DNA from: Mansonella perstans
Taxonomy: Eukaryota > Nematoda > Chromadorea > Rhabditida > Onchocercidae
Length of the DNA stretch: 64,000 bases
Direction: 5' to 3'
NCBI GenBank assembly: GCA_037074765.1
Contig: JBAMDO010000025.1
Coordinates: 248,001-312,000 of the forward strand
Below are positions 27,357-40,678 of the stretch, piece after piece; positions within the stretch are counted from its first letter, which is position 1; each line of letters starts with the position of its first letter. The position numbers were made by a program, and so were the translations under genes. The notes below the pieces were generated by a model, which worked only from the letters and a program-made list of their open reading frames with translations, did not search any database and was not told where the DNA came from.

Positions 27357-29043
27357 TCCTAGCACTTTTCAAATAACTTACGACTCATTGATGTGGATAA
27401 ACGAAACGGGTTCTCTTTTCTAGCTAGACAATACAACAAACTTATTAACCATGAAGAATTCCGATCTTTCAGATGATTCCAAATAAATCTTGATTTTTAT
27501 AGCTATCAGTTCAAATACTCCATCAAGTAATAAGTTACAAAGCGATAATAGTATACAATACAACCTCAGGAACTTTCACTGCGGCTGCACATTTTACTTT
27601 GCGCTGCATATTCACTGTTGAGTCTTTCGAGCTGCACTTAAAATTTTTGATTATTTATATTATCTTAAGTCAAAAGCAGCACTTCCCAAATGACCAAATG
27701 TAAACAAATAGAATGATAAATGAAATAAATAATCAATGAAATATTTAAATTTTCAAGTCCAAAGCATAAAACAGTATTTTTTGAGCTGTCTCAAAAATTC
27801 CTTAATTTTTACAACCTGATTTTACTTTTAATTATCTTGGTTGCTCTTTTAGAGGGATCTACCACAACCAAACATTAAAAATTGCATTTTGCATGGTCAA
27901 TGGCGTTTTCAAAGAGTTGTTTGATAAGAACGACAATTTTCGACATCATTACCAGTCAGTACTAACATTCATATAAGAATCAAATGGGATTACTCCATTA
28001 AAAGTATAATACTTTGAATTATTGTCATTTTCACATTTCATTCATTTTTCTTATTACTCTTCGCTTAAGAATTTTCACAGTTTCGAAAATACCCCATTAT
28101 ATCTCGAAATCTCTCTCACTTACGCAAATTCTAACTCTAATTTTAACTCCCAAAACTGTCAGTTATCTGTACGTGACCTCTACGCGACCTTCACTTATCA
28201 ATGAAAACATAAAACAACCATCCCTATCCACACGAAATTGCAGCATCTGATCACGCACAGTTTTGCAGATTTCGCAAAGCAATTGTGCGCTGCCAAGGAT
28301 TCTGATTTTGACCGTAATCAAAACAATCGTTTCAAGATATGAAAAATCTCATGAACATCAACCACAATACTCTTCTCTTTTTTGAAATGGTCTTGGAAAG
28401 GTGGTTGGCTTGCATTTCACCGTTTGGTGTGCAAAATGAGACGCGGACAAAACACTGATAGATGGGATTGTTCCGAGACATACCAAAAGTAACATTATCG
28501 TGTGATTTCCATGGATCAGAATATTTGAAAATGAGTGTAAATCCCGATTCTAATCAGTCCTTAATGATAAATACGTATGTCATTAAGGAACCAAATCGTC
28601 TATACTTCAACCGTCCGGAACAATTTATTGCAATGCGATCTTGTAGCTAAAAAGCGGGCTTCATTAAATCTCGTACATATGTTTTTAGGGTGGACTAGCT
28701 GGGGGTCATAGTTCTTTTTCTATGTTTAAGGTACGATTATGTGACTGTAGTTTTGAAAGGAGACTAGAGGATTGAATAAATGCTTGTACATCTAACTTTC
28801 AAAGTAATGGTCATTGATTTCGAGCAGTGTAAGCTATAGGATCCGAAATGGACATTGTTTTGGGAAAGGCCATGTAAAAGATGCAAATATTTGCTATTTA
28901 CTACTTGTACTTTACGTTAATCAATTAGTCTTGCAAGAATTTTAGAACAAAGTGGTAGCATTGTCCACTTTGCATTTTTAGTGGGCAGTATCGTTTAACG
29001 CAACTTCTTTTCGTGGTGGTAACAGAAGCACTGTCGTGTTGTA
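27357..29043. other. Divergent intergenic region between DPY-21-like and SET genes
   Basis: About 1.7 kb with the two genes pointing away from each other, so promoters for both should be here. Open frames at 28014-28250 and 28462-28650 show no recognisable protein features. No repeats of note. Confidence 0.55.
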
Positions 29044-31697
29044 ATGGGTGAACCAGTAGCGAAGCGCTGCAAGACGGATAACGAAACAAATGGTGATAAC
29101 TCAAAGGTGTTGCAATCTTGGTTTTTTTTTTATAGTTAAATATGATCTTAATTGGGATCAATTGTAGATCATCAAGCGAAAGAGTTTTAGAGAGCATCTT
29201 ATGGGGTACATTTTCGTTTTTTAATTTTTTTAATTTTTAATAATATTGTCATTTTTGATCTTAAGAAGGAACTGCGCATAGTTGTTGATTCGATTAGAAT
29301 ATCATTGCTTTTCCCAAGTATTTTATATTTGTGCATCTAACACATTAAATTGAAAAAATGAAAAAAGAAAAACGTTGATATTCTCTTTTTTTTTCTTTTT
29401 TTTTTTTTTTTTGAAGTGTCAGTTCTGTAGGAAAACGTCAAAACTCTTTGTAAAACTAGCGATTCGAAAAATTGTGACGTAACTTCGAAGTAGTAGATAT
29501 ATTAAACCAGCTTTGTAATAGTTTGTTGTGCTCTACGGATTACACGTAAATTTAACGTTCTATTGATCGCTGAGATAGTGTACATGAAGTGCATGCTTTC
29601 TTGCCCCATTTCAGAGGTCATCTGAGATTGTCCTTCAATCGCTGTTTTCACATTTTGCATGCATTAATTTACTTCTTATTATCAACGAATTTTCCTGTAG
29701 CGTAATTTTTACCGAATACTTTTTTGGGAAACAGTGTAAGGTTCAGTCATGTATTGTGATTGGAAATAATTCCTTCCGCTTTTGCTTTCAGGGGGGTGAC
29801 TATGATGCTGCCACACAAAAAATTCTGGAGCAGATTGATCAAGTGCAGAGTGAAATAGATTCATTGAATGAGAAAGCAAGCGAGGAAATATTAAAGGCTA
29901 GTTTTTCTAGTGTTTTTAGTGGTTTACCCTATCAAAAGTTCCATGCAAGTCTCAGGACTTCAGAAATCAAATGCAAGGCGATTCTGACGCTAGTGCTGCA
30001 TGCTATTCGGCGTACGCATCTTCTTTAGTCGAAATGTACATTTCATAGCTGTTCTGTTTTACCTGAGCCTCTGCTTCTGACTGAAAGTGTTGGCTTCGTG
30101 ACAGAATCATTTGGTAGCGCCTCGGTGGTGTTCAGTCGCTGTTCTCTTAATAGATTCTCCATGTAGCGTTGAGTTTGAGTTTTTGTAAAATCTTGTTGGA
30201 GGAAAATCGGGAACAATTCTTTAAAGGTTGAGCAGAAGTACAATTCTCTTCGAAAGCCGTTTTTCGACAAGCGAAATGACCTTGTTCGAGATATTCCAAA
30301 TTTTTGGGTCACTGCGGTAAGTTTTTCTAAATAATTTTGCCTTTTTAAATAATTTGGTTTATTGATGAGAGCTGCTATTCTACGGGACAGATAGTAATGA
30401 AGCTGAAATGGAGATCCTGTAATCTGTTGTTTTGCAAAAAGGACAAATAAGTTTAGAGTTTTTAGTAGTGAAAAGTGAGCACTGCCAAAGGGCGAAACTG
30501 AAATACTTTTTGCCTGATCTCACAAAGTACGATTTGAAATACTGTTATTTTGAGCTGGACAGAGCAAAACTTGTTTAGCTGTTCAGTTAACATAATTTAG
30601 GAAGAGAATAGTGCTTTGGTCATCTCGTATCCTGAAAAGTTAATTGTCTGCCTTTAAGCATCATTCAAAGTAAATCAATTGAATTCGTTAAAACTTTTTT
30701 TAGTTTGTAAATCATCCAAATATCAGTGCAATATTGGATGAAGAAGAAGAAGAGTGTTTGCATTATCTTACTACAGTTGAAGTTTGTCTTTTTACGAATT
30801 CTGCGACTGCCATTCTTTGTTTGATTTTATTACAGCCTGTTCTACCATCATTAGAACAGAGAACTTTTTCACATTTTCTTGAAACTTGAAATATAGTTGT
30901 CTGGAAGTATGTCATCATTTTCAGGTTCTACTCGTTAATCCTATTAAATTTTATTTGTAAGTTACTAAACGTCAATTATCCTCATTTGATTCAAAAATGG
31001 CAGTCTTCCATACTGGATTTGGTTTTTTTAGGTGGAAGAGTTTGATGACATCAAGTCTGGATATAGAATTAAGTTAACATTTGATGAGAATCCATTTTTC
31101 GAAAATACACAGCTTGTCAAGGAGTTCTTCCTTGGTGATTTTGAGCCGACAAGTACCACGACTGTCATCAAGTGGAAGCCGGATAATGATCTCCTGAATA
31201 AAGTATGTGCCATTTCTTCAAAATGTTTACTTCCATCTTCATGAGGTCCCACGTTCTATTACAGCGCAGACTACTTTCCTTAAAGGTGAAAACCAAGAGT
31301 CAAGGTAGCGGTGATGCAACGCCAGCGCCACGTTCATTTTTCGCTTGGCTATCAGATAATCAGGATCCAAGTAATGACGAAATTGCAGAAGTAAGCTTTA
31401 GTAGTTTAACTCGTCATTTAAGAAAGATTGACTCACCTTCGTTGTTATTCTTATTGTATAATCTTATTCGAAATTCATATCTCAAAACTTTGTTCTTTAC
31501 TACTTGTCATTTTGCTTTCTCCTATGTCATGTGTTAAGTTTTTGTTGTAGCTTATCAAAGACGATCTTTGGCCGAATCCGCTGCAGTACTTTTTGGTGCC
31601 GGAAATGGATGAAAATGCTGGAGTTTCGGGCGATGACGATAATTTTGATGATATTTTCGAAGAAGCCGATGATGCTGGAGAAGACAATGAGGACTGA
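29044..31697 (+). CDS. SET: Protein SET homolog (NAP/SET-family histone chaperone)
   Basis: SET (I2PP2A/TAF-I beta; C. elegans SPR-2) is a nuclear histone chaperone of the nucleosome-assembly-protein fold that binds core histones and inhibits acetylation and PP2A. Seven exons join in phase: 29044-29106, 29792-29896, 30227-30316, 30704-30781, 31032-31202, 31286-31390 and 31551-31697, giving 252 residues. The dimerisation helix is clear ([19 protein letters not shown], then [16 protein letters not shown]), followed by [13 protein letters not shown], the earmuff core [13 protein letters not shown] and [26 protein letters not shown], and a short acidic tail ([18 protein letters not shown]) that is shorter than in vertebrates. 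The join after EEILK requires a GC donor (AAG|GCTAGT at 29897). The ATG at 29044 gives a short basic lead, [18 protein letters not shown]-like donor just after the stop may start a 3'-UTR intron. Confidence 0.95.
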
Positions 31698-32188
31698 ATG
31701 AAGGTAAGCAGTTCGATTGAACCAGATGTTTTTTTTTAGTTTCTTTTAAACTGTGCAGTAACAATAAGGGATGATTATCGTCTATTTTTCTTGTTGATAC
31801 TTTTTTTTTCAAAACAAGTCATTTTGTGCTCTTTCAGAAATGATTTGTCTTACAGACTCTTGTTGGTGAAAGCTGTCTATACGCACACTGCGGATAAATT
31901 CTACTGGTTTTGTTGGTCGATATTTTATTTGCCAGTAAGTGGTGAGATAAATCGCATCCGGGTAACAGTAGCGCATTGTGTTTTCAGGGATTTTTTCGTG
32001 AGATGGTAGCTTTTACGCTAAAATATACCCTAGATTCGGCTTTCAATACTGAATCTAATTTTTCATCAGTTAGCTACAATTCTGGATTCATTTTTTTTCT
32101 TTATTGTTTAAGTGGTGCGCTATTGTTAGTTCGGTTGGTGGTCGAATCCTGTTTGTGTAAGAGTCTGGCAGTGTGATCGCTTGTGTAA

Positions 32189-32310
32189 TCATGTTCGATA
32201 GGCAGAGAGTCAATACACGCATATAAGCGTGCGTTGTGATGTGCCTCTATGTATGTGTCTGTGTGTTATGTATGTGTGTGGGTGTGTAGCGTGTATGTAT
32301 GGTGTTATCG
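32189..32310. repeat. TG-rich imperfect microsatellite
   Basis: Degenerate TGTG/TATG repeats, with units such as GTGTGTGGGTGTG and TGTATGTATGG, downstream of SET. Low complexity, with no coding signal. Confidence 0.75.
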
Positions 32311-35300
32311 CATTTAAATATTTTGGTAAAGTACCCTTATTTCTCTGCGAACTTTCCTACACAGATCATATGTCGTCATTTTGGTCACTTTACATTTTTT
32401 GAATAAGTTAAGTAACTGATTGTGTATTTAACGTTTCACGCTCGCATCTCAAACATTACTTTTTATGCAACATGCATTCAGATTTCAAAATTTTTTAATT
32501 TTTGAATAAGTTAAGTAACTGATACCAAGTATGAGCCAAGTTTAAATCGTAACTGTAAAAACCAAGCATTTACCCAGAAAATGTCTAATCCCTAACAATG
32601 CTTGAGCAAGCGTGAGGTGTGGTGTCGTTACTGGAGAGCCAGCAATCCAGATCGAACAAATTGTGTTCATTTGTCGGCTACTGCGGTGTTTAACAAATTA
32701 TTATTTGAAATTATAGTTTTTTATTTTTTCTAAACTTATAGTTTTAAATGAAAGCTTTTCTGGAGTTGGTATGCAGTAAGTGACAAGTTTTTTTATTGTT
32801 AGTTCAAGATTACGGTGATATTGAATTGGATTTATGAACTGAACCTCAAGTTTCGTTATGGGGGATATATTCAAGTGGTATTATCATCCATAAGCTACTG
32901 CCAAATATAGTTTTATGTATTCTATATTAATATATATCAAATGGGCCCATGATACTTTGTGACCTCCGACTTCGTTTTTCAACGAATCCTATGTTTAAAA
33001 TTTCAAGAAAATAACACCGGATTATTGTACATTTGTTCTGTTTGTTAAGTCTATCAGCATTTTTTGTCCCTTCGATGTGTCGCCACTACCAAGCACTGCT
33101 TGTTTCGTGCGCGCTTTGAAAATTGTTCTCATCTTGGAGATTTTTTTTTAATTTGTGGAATGTTATTGCTGTTTAAATGTTTTAGCCAGAAATAAGACAG
33201 TTTTCAAGTCTGAATTACAAACTTTTACATAAAGAGGAAAAAGATATTCCATATTTCAGATAAATTTGTATATCATTAATTACTTCACCCTTACTGTCCA
33301 TTGCCCATGGTTTTCGGTGAAGCAAGGCATGGTTTTTGAATTTGCAAAAACGTGGTACCTCTTGTTATGTTTCGTCGTAGCGAAAGATTCATGTCTGGCA
33401 TGTATATTTACCACAATTCGTACTTTTATTTTTCCTAAGTGCACTGTTGACCTATATATCGTTGCTATCATGAGATTTTGCATCTTCAAATTATCAATGG
33501 AATTTTTGTGAGAGGATGGAAATTTTAATCGAATCTTGTGAAGGATTGCGCTGCGTATCACAGTTTGATGAGTGGTAGATTGTCGACAGATAAAGAGGAA
33601 CAAGAAATAGTGTTGTTGAATAAATAACGCCGATTTCAGAATGTGTTGTTTCAATGCGTATTATATCCTTTTTTGAGATACATTCCATTTTCCACTATTT
33701 TGCACTCATTTTGTGAGCTTCCTTCCTATTTATGAAGTGGTAGGTGCTTGCGATTCAAACAAGGCTTGGGGTTTTTTGAGGCTTGTTTTGTGGTTAAAAA
33801 TTGACCCGTAGAGCTCATACAGACATGTTTCGCATAGGAGATCAAGTGGAGTGACTTTTAGTTCCATTTTCTGCTTTATTCGTAAGTCGTCGTTATCGTG
33901 GCGTGGCTTCACGCGAAAATTTGAAGGGAATTCGAGCCTCTGCAATAAATTATTTAGATAGGTCACAATGGCCACAATCACTATCCTTTACTCTTGCGGT
34001 TCTTCTGCCACGGTCTAACAAGCTTGGATACTGAAGCAAGATTCTCAGATCATGAGTTTTGGTACTCCTCTTAAATAGATAACGTTAACAAGACTAAGCG
34101 GGCTTCATTTGTGCGGATTTGAAGTTAGAGTTGGCCTCCACTTAAGGTGATTGACTGAAAGCTAAAGAACCTATCCATCTGCGGACACGCTTTGTCTGCG
34201 TTTTCTGTTGAAATCTGTTTACTGAGGGAGATCCTACTGGAAGCATACGCTACGGTCGTTATAGTTCACAACCTCAGAAGGGCACACAAGCTCTTTGTAT
34301 GCTCCATGACAAAGGATATTCATGATTCCTTGTAATAATAATGAATATACCTGGAAATCAAAATTTTGAACAAAAGAAGTAACAAAACGAACAATCAACG
34401 CTCGTAGCTATTCTATTTTATCGTGTTGTGTTCAATACCTCAAAATAACGAAGTCTAATAACTAAAGTTTATCACGACAATATATGAAATTAACACTTCA
34501 CTGCTTTCTCTAAATTGGTGTATGATTTTATTCGATGGAAACTCACTCCGACGGTACAAATGAGCTGTTTTTTTTCAAAGCAGTTAAAGAGATGATTGTT
34601 AGTCATACATAATACGCTGACATTAGCTTGCATCTTTTCCTATCTTCGTGTTTTGGGATGGCCCTGAAGATGTGGGAATGGAGGGCTTTTTGCTATTACA
34701 AGATTTTCCCTTCAGTTTTTTCTCTAATCTTAAGCAAGCAAAACAAGATAACAGTAAAAACGGCAGAATTTGTAAAAGGAATATACTATTCGAAGACTTT
34801 TTGACTTTCCGATATATTTCACTGCTGCTGCGATCTCATATCTGTTGGGAAAAATTGGCAAATAAAAAAGTATTAGTAATTAAATGAGTAAAAAAAGTGA
34901 AGACGAGAATAAGCATTCCAATACGAATATAACGCAGATGTATTTTCTCCCTCTCCCCTGTTTTCTAAGTGCCAGTTCATCTCCAATAGCGACAGGTTCC
35001 TCCAGTCTAGTCACAGGACACATATATGGATGAGTGACAAATCTTTGGCAGGTTATGGGAAGTGGGTTTTATTGTACACGTAAATTTATTGGCAAAAGCA
35101 CATCGTATCAGTGAGTAAACGATGGAAGCATTTTGTCATTTCTTCAAATTCCCACTCTCTTGGAGCTGTGTGATGGCAGTTGCATTGATGTATGGTTTCG
35201 GATGTTCAGTTTACTTCAAGCTATGATTCCACTTTTGGTTGGAAAGAAACTTTTTCCCATCTGGCATTTGGAATGCAACAGCCAATGGAAGTTTTTTTCT

Positions 35301-35836
35301 CCAAAAGCAGATGTTGAAGCTTTGTGAGAACACTGGTGAATAGTGCTTGTAACTTGTAAAATCTCAGAAGTCGACGTTTTTGAGATAATGTCTTTATATA
35401 TGAAGGTTTCGAAGAGAAATTTGCAAATGAATGTATTAAATCGGCGGGGAGGAAGAGGGAGAGAAAATTTTAGGAAGTATCATTGGTTTGTACTCCAAAC
35501 TTCGAAATTTCTGTAAACATCTCATTTGAATTATTCCATCGGGAATTTCCATATTTCCACGTGTTGGTGTTACCACTCCTGCATTCTCTGATGTTGATAT
35601 CCATTGGTACTCTTTCAGATAATGTAATATCATAAGCTTACGATCGAATCACATAATATTGATAAGTCTTGTACAAACAATATTCCACGTAATCCTTCAC
35701 TGTATTTGTTCATCTTACTAGATCAGGAAAAATCTACAAGGCCGTTTCAAGTCTGAATTTGTATCAGTTTTAGAATGGCAGATATGCCGTTGTCTTCTCA
35801 ATATGGATTCGTTTCTGTCGTTTCAAAAAAAATTTC

Positions 35837-35863
35837 CTTTCAAAAACTTTACGTTTTTGAAAG
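35837..35863. other. Perfect 11-bp hairpin
   Basis: CTTTCAAAAAC, a five-base loop TTTAC, then the exact reverse complement GTTTTTGAAAG. It lies in intergenic DNA between SET and the coiled-coil gene. Function unknown; it could be chance or the trace of a small inverted-repeat element. Confidence 0.6.
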
Positions 35864-37186
35864 ACTGTTTTATTCTGGAAGAAGTATTGCTCCTGGAATC
35901 GCATAATGTATTTGCAAGCAATTTAGCACTAGAAAAGAAAATTTCTTAGGGCTGAATGTCCATGAATTTATCGTATGCTGAGAACTTACGGTTGTGTAAA
36001 TATCTGTGTGAAGAAATACATTTTGAAAATCTTTACCATAATAAACATTATCGGACAAAAAAAAAAGAGAATTCATCGATAAGATTCTTCACGAATAGAT
36101 GTGAGTGATTTTAAAGTGTACATGACCTAGTTCCTGGTAAATGAGCTCTATGGTTTAGAATGTTTCACATCAAATAAATTTAATTCCTTTTCACTTAAAA
36201 TTTTCACATAATCTGAATATTACTACAATTCGATGAAGAAATTGAAGGGTCGTAAGATTTGTTTGCACTCCATATCACTGATTTATATCCAGGATCTTTC
36301 GACAATGTTTCATCAAGCCAATGATGTTTTTGATATAAAAAGCATCTTATTTGAATAATTGTTTATGTATAATAAGATCAATCGGTACATTGTAAAAGAT
36401 GTAGCTAGCATACTGTAACTCTAGTGTAAGTTGCGAAGAATGTCGACATATTCTAAAGAATGTAACATGTTGTAAATTACTAAGTATTGAAGTTATTGGA
36501 CTGCAGTAAATTGTCAAACAAAGAGTCAAGAATCCATTTCGTAGAATCAGTTTGATTAGATTCAATTCAACAAACCAATGTGTTTCAGTCCAGTCCATCT
36601 TATTGCTACCCCAGAATAACCGAGAATACCAAATCATCGTATTATCTGGTAGTTGTATTATAAGAGTTTACTTTCCGTCTATAAACCATCGCTCCAAACC
36701 CTTCGTAAATAAAATTCAACAAGAGACTTCATCGTAAGCTTATCCTCGCACAGAAAAACTTTCACAACATCCTGCGGCTTTGCATAAAGGAAACTGCCGA
36801 TAACACGGACTCAACAAGAAGTACATTTTTCGGGGACTATGAAATTTAATTACAAAAAAAGATACGGCAAAAATCTCGAAAACTCGAATTTTTCTCCAGA
36901 TCTTGCATTATTTTCCAGTGAAACAGAAGCCATAGGAAAAATAGCAGTTGTTGAAGAAAATAGGAATTTCAAAAAGAACGAAGTTTTATTCATAATTATG
37001 AGTTTCAGGTATACCATCTGCTTTTCTTAGTGATTATACTAAAGCCAAAAATTAAATAGAATAAAAAATAGAAGGTCCCAGATTTTTGATGATATCGACA
37101 CAAGTAGTAGGTACAAAAATAGCATTATGAATACAATTTATGCACAGCAATTTATATGGGAAAATAAAAAATATCCCGTAAAAGAA

Positions 37187-37192
37187 TTTATT
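37187..37192 (-). terminator. AATAAA polyadenylation signal candidate, coiled-coil gene
   Basis: Canonical AATAAA on the minus strand, 57 bases past the stop codon of the coiled-coil gene (stop 37250-37252). Position and strand suit its 3' UTR. Confidence 0.55.
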
Positions 37193-37249
37193 GTGTAGCC
37201 ATCAGAAGTGGTTACAAATGGCTCGATACTGAGCAGTTCCTTGTCACAG

Positions 37250-40200
37250 TTATTCCACATGCGTTTGCTGGTCATTCTGGACATATTCATGAAGAATCTG
37301 AGAGAAGCATTAGTGTTAGAATCATGAATAATCAGTGAGGTAAAGACAATTATTTAGAACTCAAGAAACAAATCGACATAAACCATAAACTAAAAAACGG
37401 AATTTAAAACCATGTAAACTTACCTTTACTATTTCTTCCAAATTCAGCACCTCCTTATGCTTTTTTTCATACCGATCCTCAGCTTGTTTTAGCTGCTTTT
37501 GAAGTGCCTGGAACGCCAAGAATGGAACTATGCAACATTGCGTAAACATCTTGACCGAATGAGTGGAACGATTGATCTTGTTTATAATGAATTTCACATT
37601 TAAGAGCAAAATCAGATAGCGCTACAAAAATATACTTCAATGAGTTTTTCTTTTTCAAGCAACGAAGAAATCACAGCTTGTTCGTTAATTATACTTGGTC
37701 CAACAGAATCGTAATCAGCTGAAATTCCAAAATTGTTGCGTAGAAGAAACACTTATGACAGAAGTAAATGATAAATGGAAACTTCAATTCATCGCTGATA
37801 CAAAATATTATAAAATGAGTCCAGTTACTTCTACACATCAGCTAACAGGGATCCTTTGAATAACAGTTCAGAGACTAAACGATCATAAAATTTCATAGTA
37901 ATAAAATACACACTGTTAATCTGAATTTGTGAAACTGTGGTTTGCAAAACTTTAATAATGTCTTCACGCTCAATTTTGCTGGCAACTTCCTCGTCTACTT
38001 TCATCCTGAAATTTGTTAGAAATTCCTTAACAAGTTTGCTAATGTACTATAAAGGTAGCAAACAACACAAATCCAAAATATTAAATAGTCGGAAACACAG
38101 CTAATTTACCTGCATTCATTGAGGACGCGTTGAGTCTCTTCCAATTCCGCAGTGAGATGAATCTTCTGCACAATTTCTTCTTCCAATCTACGGCGCAACA
38201 TTTCAATCTGAATAAGATTATTATAATTTTCGAAAATATACGGTGGATGAAACTCAAATGAAGAAAAATGAACGAACAGAAGAAAACTTATCTGTTCGTT
38301 CTTCTTTTCGCATGCTTTACGCAACAACTCATTTTCCTGCTTAGCTGACCGTTGCGCAGCTTGATAATCTGCTCGAATTGAATCAACTGTGCTGATTGGG
38401 TCTTTTGAAAATTCGTCTTTCAAATTTTAAAAATGCATTTTTTTTTATTAAGTAAAAGCTTCAGCTAAAAAAAAAGGTTTTCCTGTGTTTTCCTATGATT
38501 TAAATAGTGCATCTATAGTGCACAACAGAATAATGGTAAGAGAAACTAGCATAGCGCTCCGGTTCAGTTAAGATCCAGAAGTACGCGTAATTTCGTCAGA
38601 AAAGCTTTAAAAGAACTAATTAACACTTATAACCTTCTTTCGAAAGGTTCACACATTATCTTTTTTGGGCGTTGCAATCGATAACCAAATAAGGATGATA
38701 ATTAGCAAAATAAAAATCAATTTCGGATTCTAAAGAATAATTTAGCTCTTCTGTAAGATTACCGTAGAAAGGATGATTCGAAAGAACTGTACTGTTGGTT
38801 AATGATGAATTAGTAACGTTCTGCGTAAGTATACCAGTGTTTTGAGCAACGTCATCATCTGACATCAAATTTGAACTGCTGTTCGCTAAAGGCGTGCTTT
38901 CAACATCTTTATTCGTTATGCTAGTTGCATTAATACTGTTTTCAGCAGAGGTGCTATTACGGTAATCAACTTCTGTACCACATAGAGGTATTTCTGAACC
39001 AGTTTCCAATGATATCGAATGTAGTGTATCATTCACACTACCGATTACCTGGAATTGAAAATTCCGAAATTGCAAAAGTAGCAATTCAGAAATGCATATT
39101 GTATAATTAGCAAAATTACATCACAGTGGAATGCATTATGAAACCGCGCAACAATACACACGTAATACCAAAAAAACTGGCAGCTGAAAAAGTGAGTTTG
39201 GAAAATTGCACCTAAGACAAGAAAAAGAAATGAATTCAACAAACCCTGATACCTTACTTGGAAGTGTCAGGATATATTGAAACAAAAAGTGGAATTTCTT
39301 TACAAAAGCTGTACACAAACCAAGCTAGACAAGACTAAAACGCTACAGTATGTTGTTGGTATCTGCCATATTACTCTATCTAACTAATGTTACAGCACTT
39401 GCCATATTATTTCATCTAATTTACTCATTCGCTAGAAACAGTGCATGTCCTATCTGAAAGGAACCACATAACTACTGAGACAAAAGAGAATACCTCAGAC
39501 ATTGGCCAGATATATATCTACATGTGTAAAAAGTCAGATTCATGTCATCTGAATATCTTATTATCTATAGTTTCAGTAGATGAGATTTTAAATGCTTTAT
39601 TTGAGCATCGTATTGTAATGCTTAATTGACAGCTTTTTTCAAAAACTTTTCAAACGAGCAAAAATTTTTTTTCAAAACGAGCAAGCAAATATAAAATGAG
39701 ATCAAAAAAAGTGAATCCGAAGGACTTGTGTTTGGAAAAGCAAATCTGAAGGACTTGTATTTGGACGTATTTCAAGAGGAATACTCTTTGGTGTCGACCT
39801 CAAAATGTTTCGAAGTCAAGAAGTGGCAAAATGGCTCAATATCACATGATACAGTTAAGATTTTTATAGTCGAAATGAAATGATACTATACGGGAAATCA
39901 AACCTCAAAATCATCATCGAGTAGAGAATTAATGTCGTAATTTGTGATACCATTCTGTGCATTAAGATCAAGATGTCTCTCACTATCATTATAGCTCATA
40001 TTGATGACGTTACCTGAAACACTTTCATGAACTGAATCAGTCACAGAGAAGTGTTATCCAAATCATGAGGTAGGGAACAACAATATTATGAAGATTTTTT
40101 AAAAAATAAAAAAATTAAAATAAATGAACAATCCAATAAGCAAAGAAATACCATAACTAATTCAGAATTTAATGGATTCTATTCTCATTGAGCAATATTA

Positions 40201-40678
40201 TTGTTAGATAATCTTCGAAATTGCATCGTTTAAAGCAAACACTTTTAGTGCACGAATAGGATTCAGAGGTCGCAAAACGTTTCAGAAAGCTTTTCAGAAT
40301 GCTAGCAAAGAATTTATTGAAAACGAAACAATCTATCTTTAATATAACTGCAAATATTAATTACAATATTCCACAAAATAAAAACGCTTTCGCCAATGTC
40401 ATGTATTAAATTAACAAATATTAATTACAATATTCCACAAGATAAAAGAACAGCACTTCTCAGGAGAATTTTCTATGCGATATAACTAATCAACTTCAAA
40501 ATATAATCGAACATTTTCTAGCATATCTCTTGAACCTTTCTTAGTAAATCAAATCCTACATTATGTCCTTTTCATTGAGACAGTTTAGTTCAAATGAGCT
40601 AGCACTTACAACCAATGCAGCATCATTTATAAGTGACCATTTAGAACTTGTATCATTAGAGGTTATCATTGACATCAT
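37250..40678 (-). CDS. Coiled-coil protein of unknown function with LIR-like N-terminal motif
   Basis: Not recognised by family. The better-supported exons are about 39903-40040 (upstream edge unclear), 38675-39046, about 38292-38420, about 38105-38208, about 37914-38006, 37639-37718, 37424-37507 and 37250-37297. Coding continues to THVE and a stop. A candidate first exon, 40610-40678, starts with MMSMITSNDTSSKWSLI, but its phase does not fit the next exon without a weak donor. The N-terminal half is Ser/Asn/Thr-rich, with no membrane segment seen, and contains DDDFEVIGSV, which matches the acidic [F/W/Y]xx[L/I/V] core of an LC3/Atg8-interacting region. The C-terminal half is heptad-like coiled coil (QENELLRKACEKKNEQIEML, RRRLEEEIVQKIHLTAELEE, ALQKQLKQAEDRYEKKHKE). 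The join KKNEQ to IEMLRRR requires an AT donor (CAG|ATAAGT at 38291). It follows Hikeshi on the same strand by about 740 bases. It could be a vesicle-tethering or autophagy-adaptor protein, but that is inference. Confidence 0.7.
40351..40447. repeat. Short direct repeat, two 33-base copies 64 bases apart
   Basis: CAAATATTAATTACAATATT followed by CCACAAAATAAAA at 40351-40383 recurs at 40415-40447 with one change. It lies in the first intron or 5' region of the coiled-coil gene and looks like a recent local duplication. Confidence 0.8.

Larger units (their letters stand above)
31698..37186. other. Intergenic region downstream of SET
   Basis: Holds the SET 3' UTR and about 5 kb of spacer before the 3' end of the coiled-coil gene. 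A T/G-rich low-complexity stretch lies at about 32189-32310. A 25-base motif ending GTTAAGTAACTGAT occurs twice, offset by 103 bases (about 32396-32420 and 32499-32523). An 11-bp perfect hairpin is at 35837-35863. Open frames at 33266-33511 (+) and 33280-33654 (-) overlap each other and show no recognised family. A GC-richer block at about 34090-34320 is not decoded. Confidence 0.55.

Noticed and set aside
32100..32165. GGTGGTCGAATCC, tRNA B-box-like
   Set aside because: No matching A box, anticodon stem or acceptor stem around it.
33266..33654. Overlapping 81- and 124-codon frames on opposite strands
   Set aside because: No recognisable motif, mutual overlap, and no flanking splice signals supporting either.
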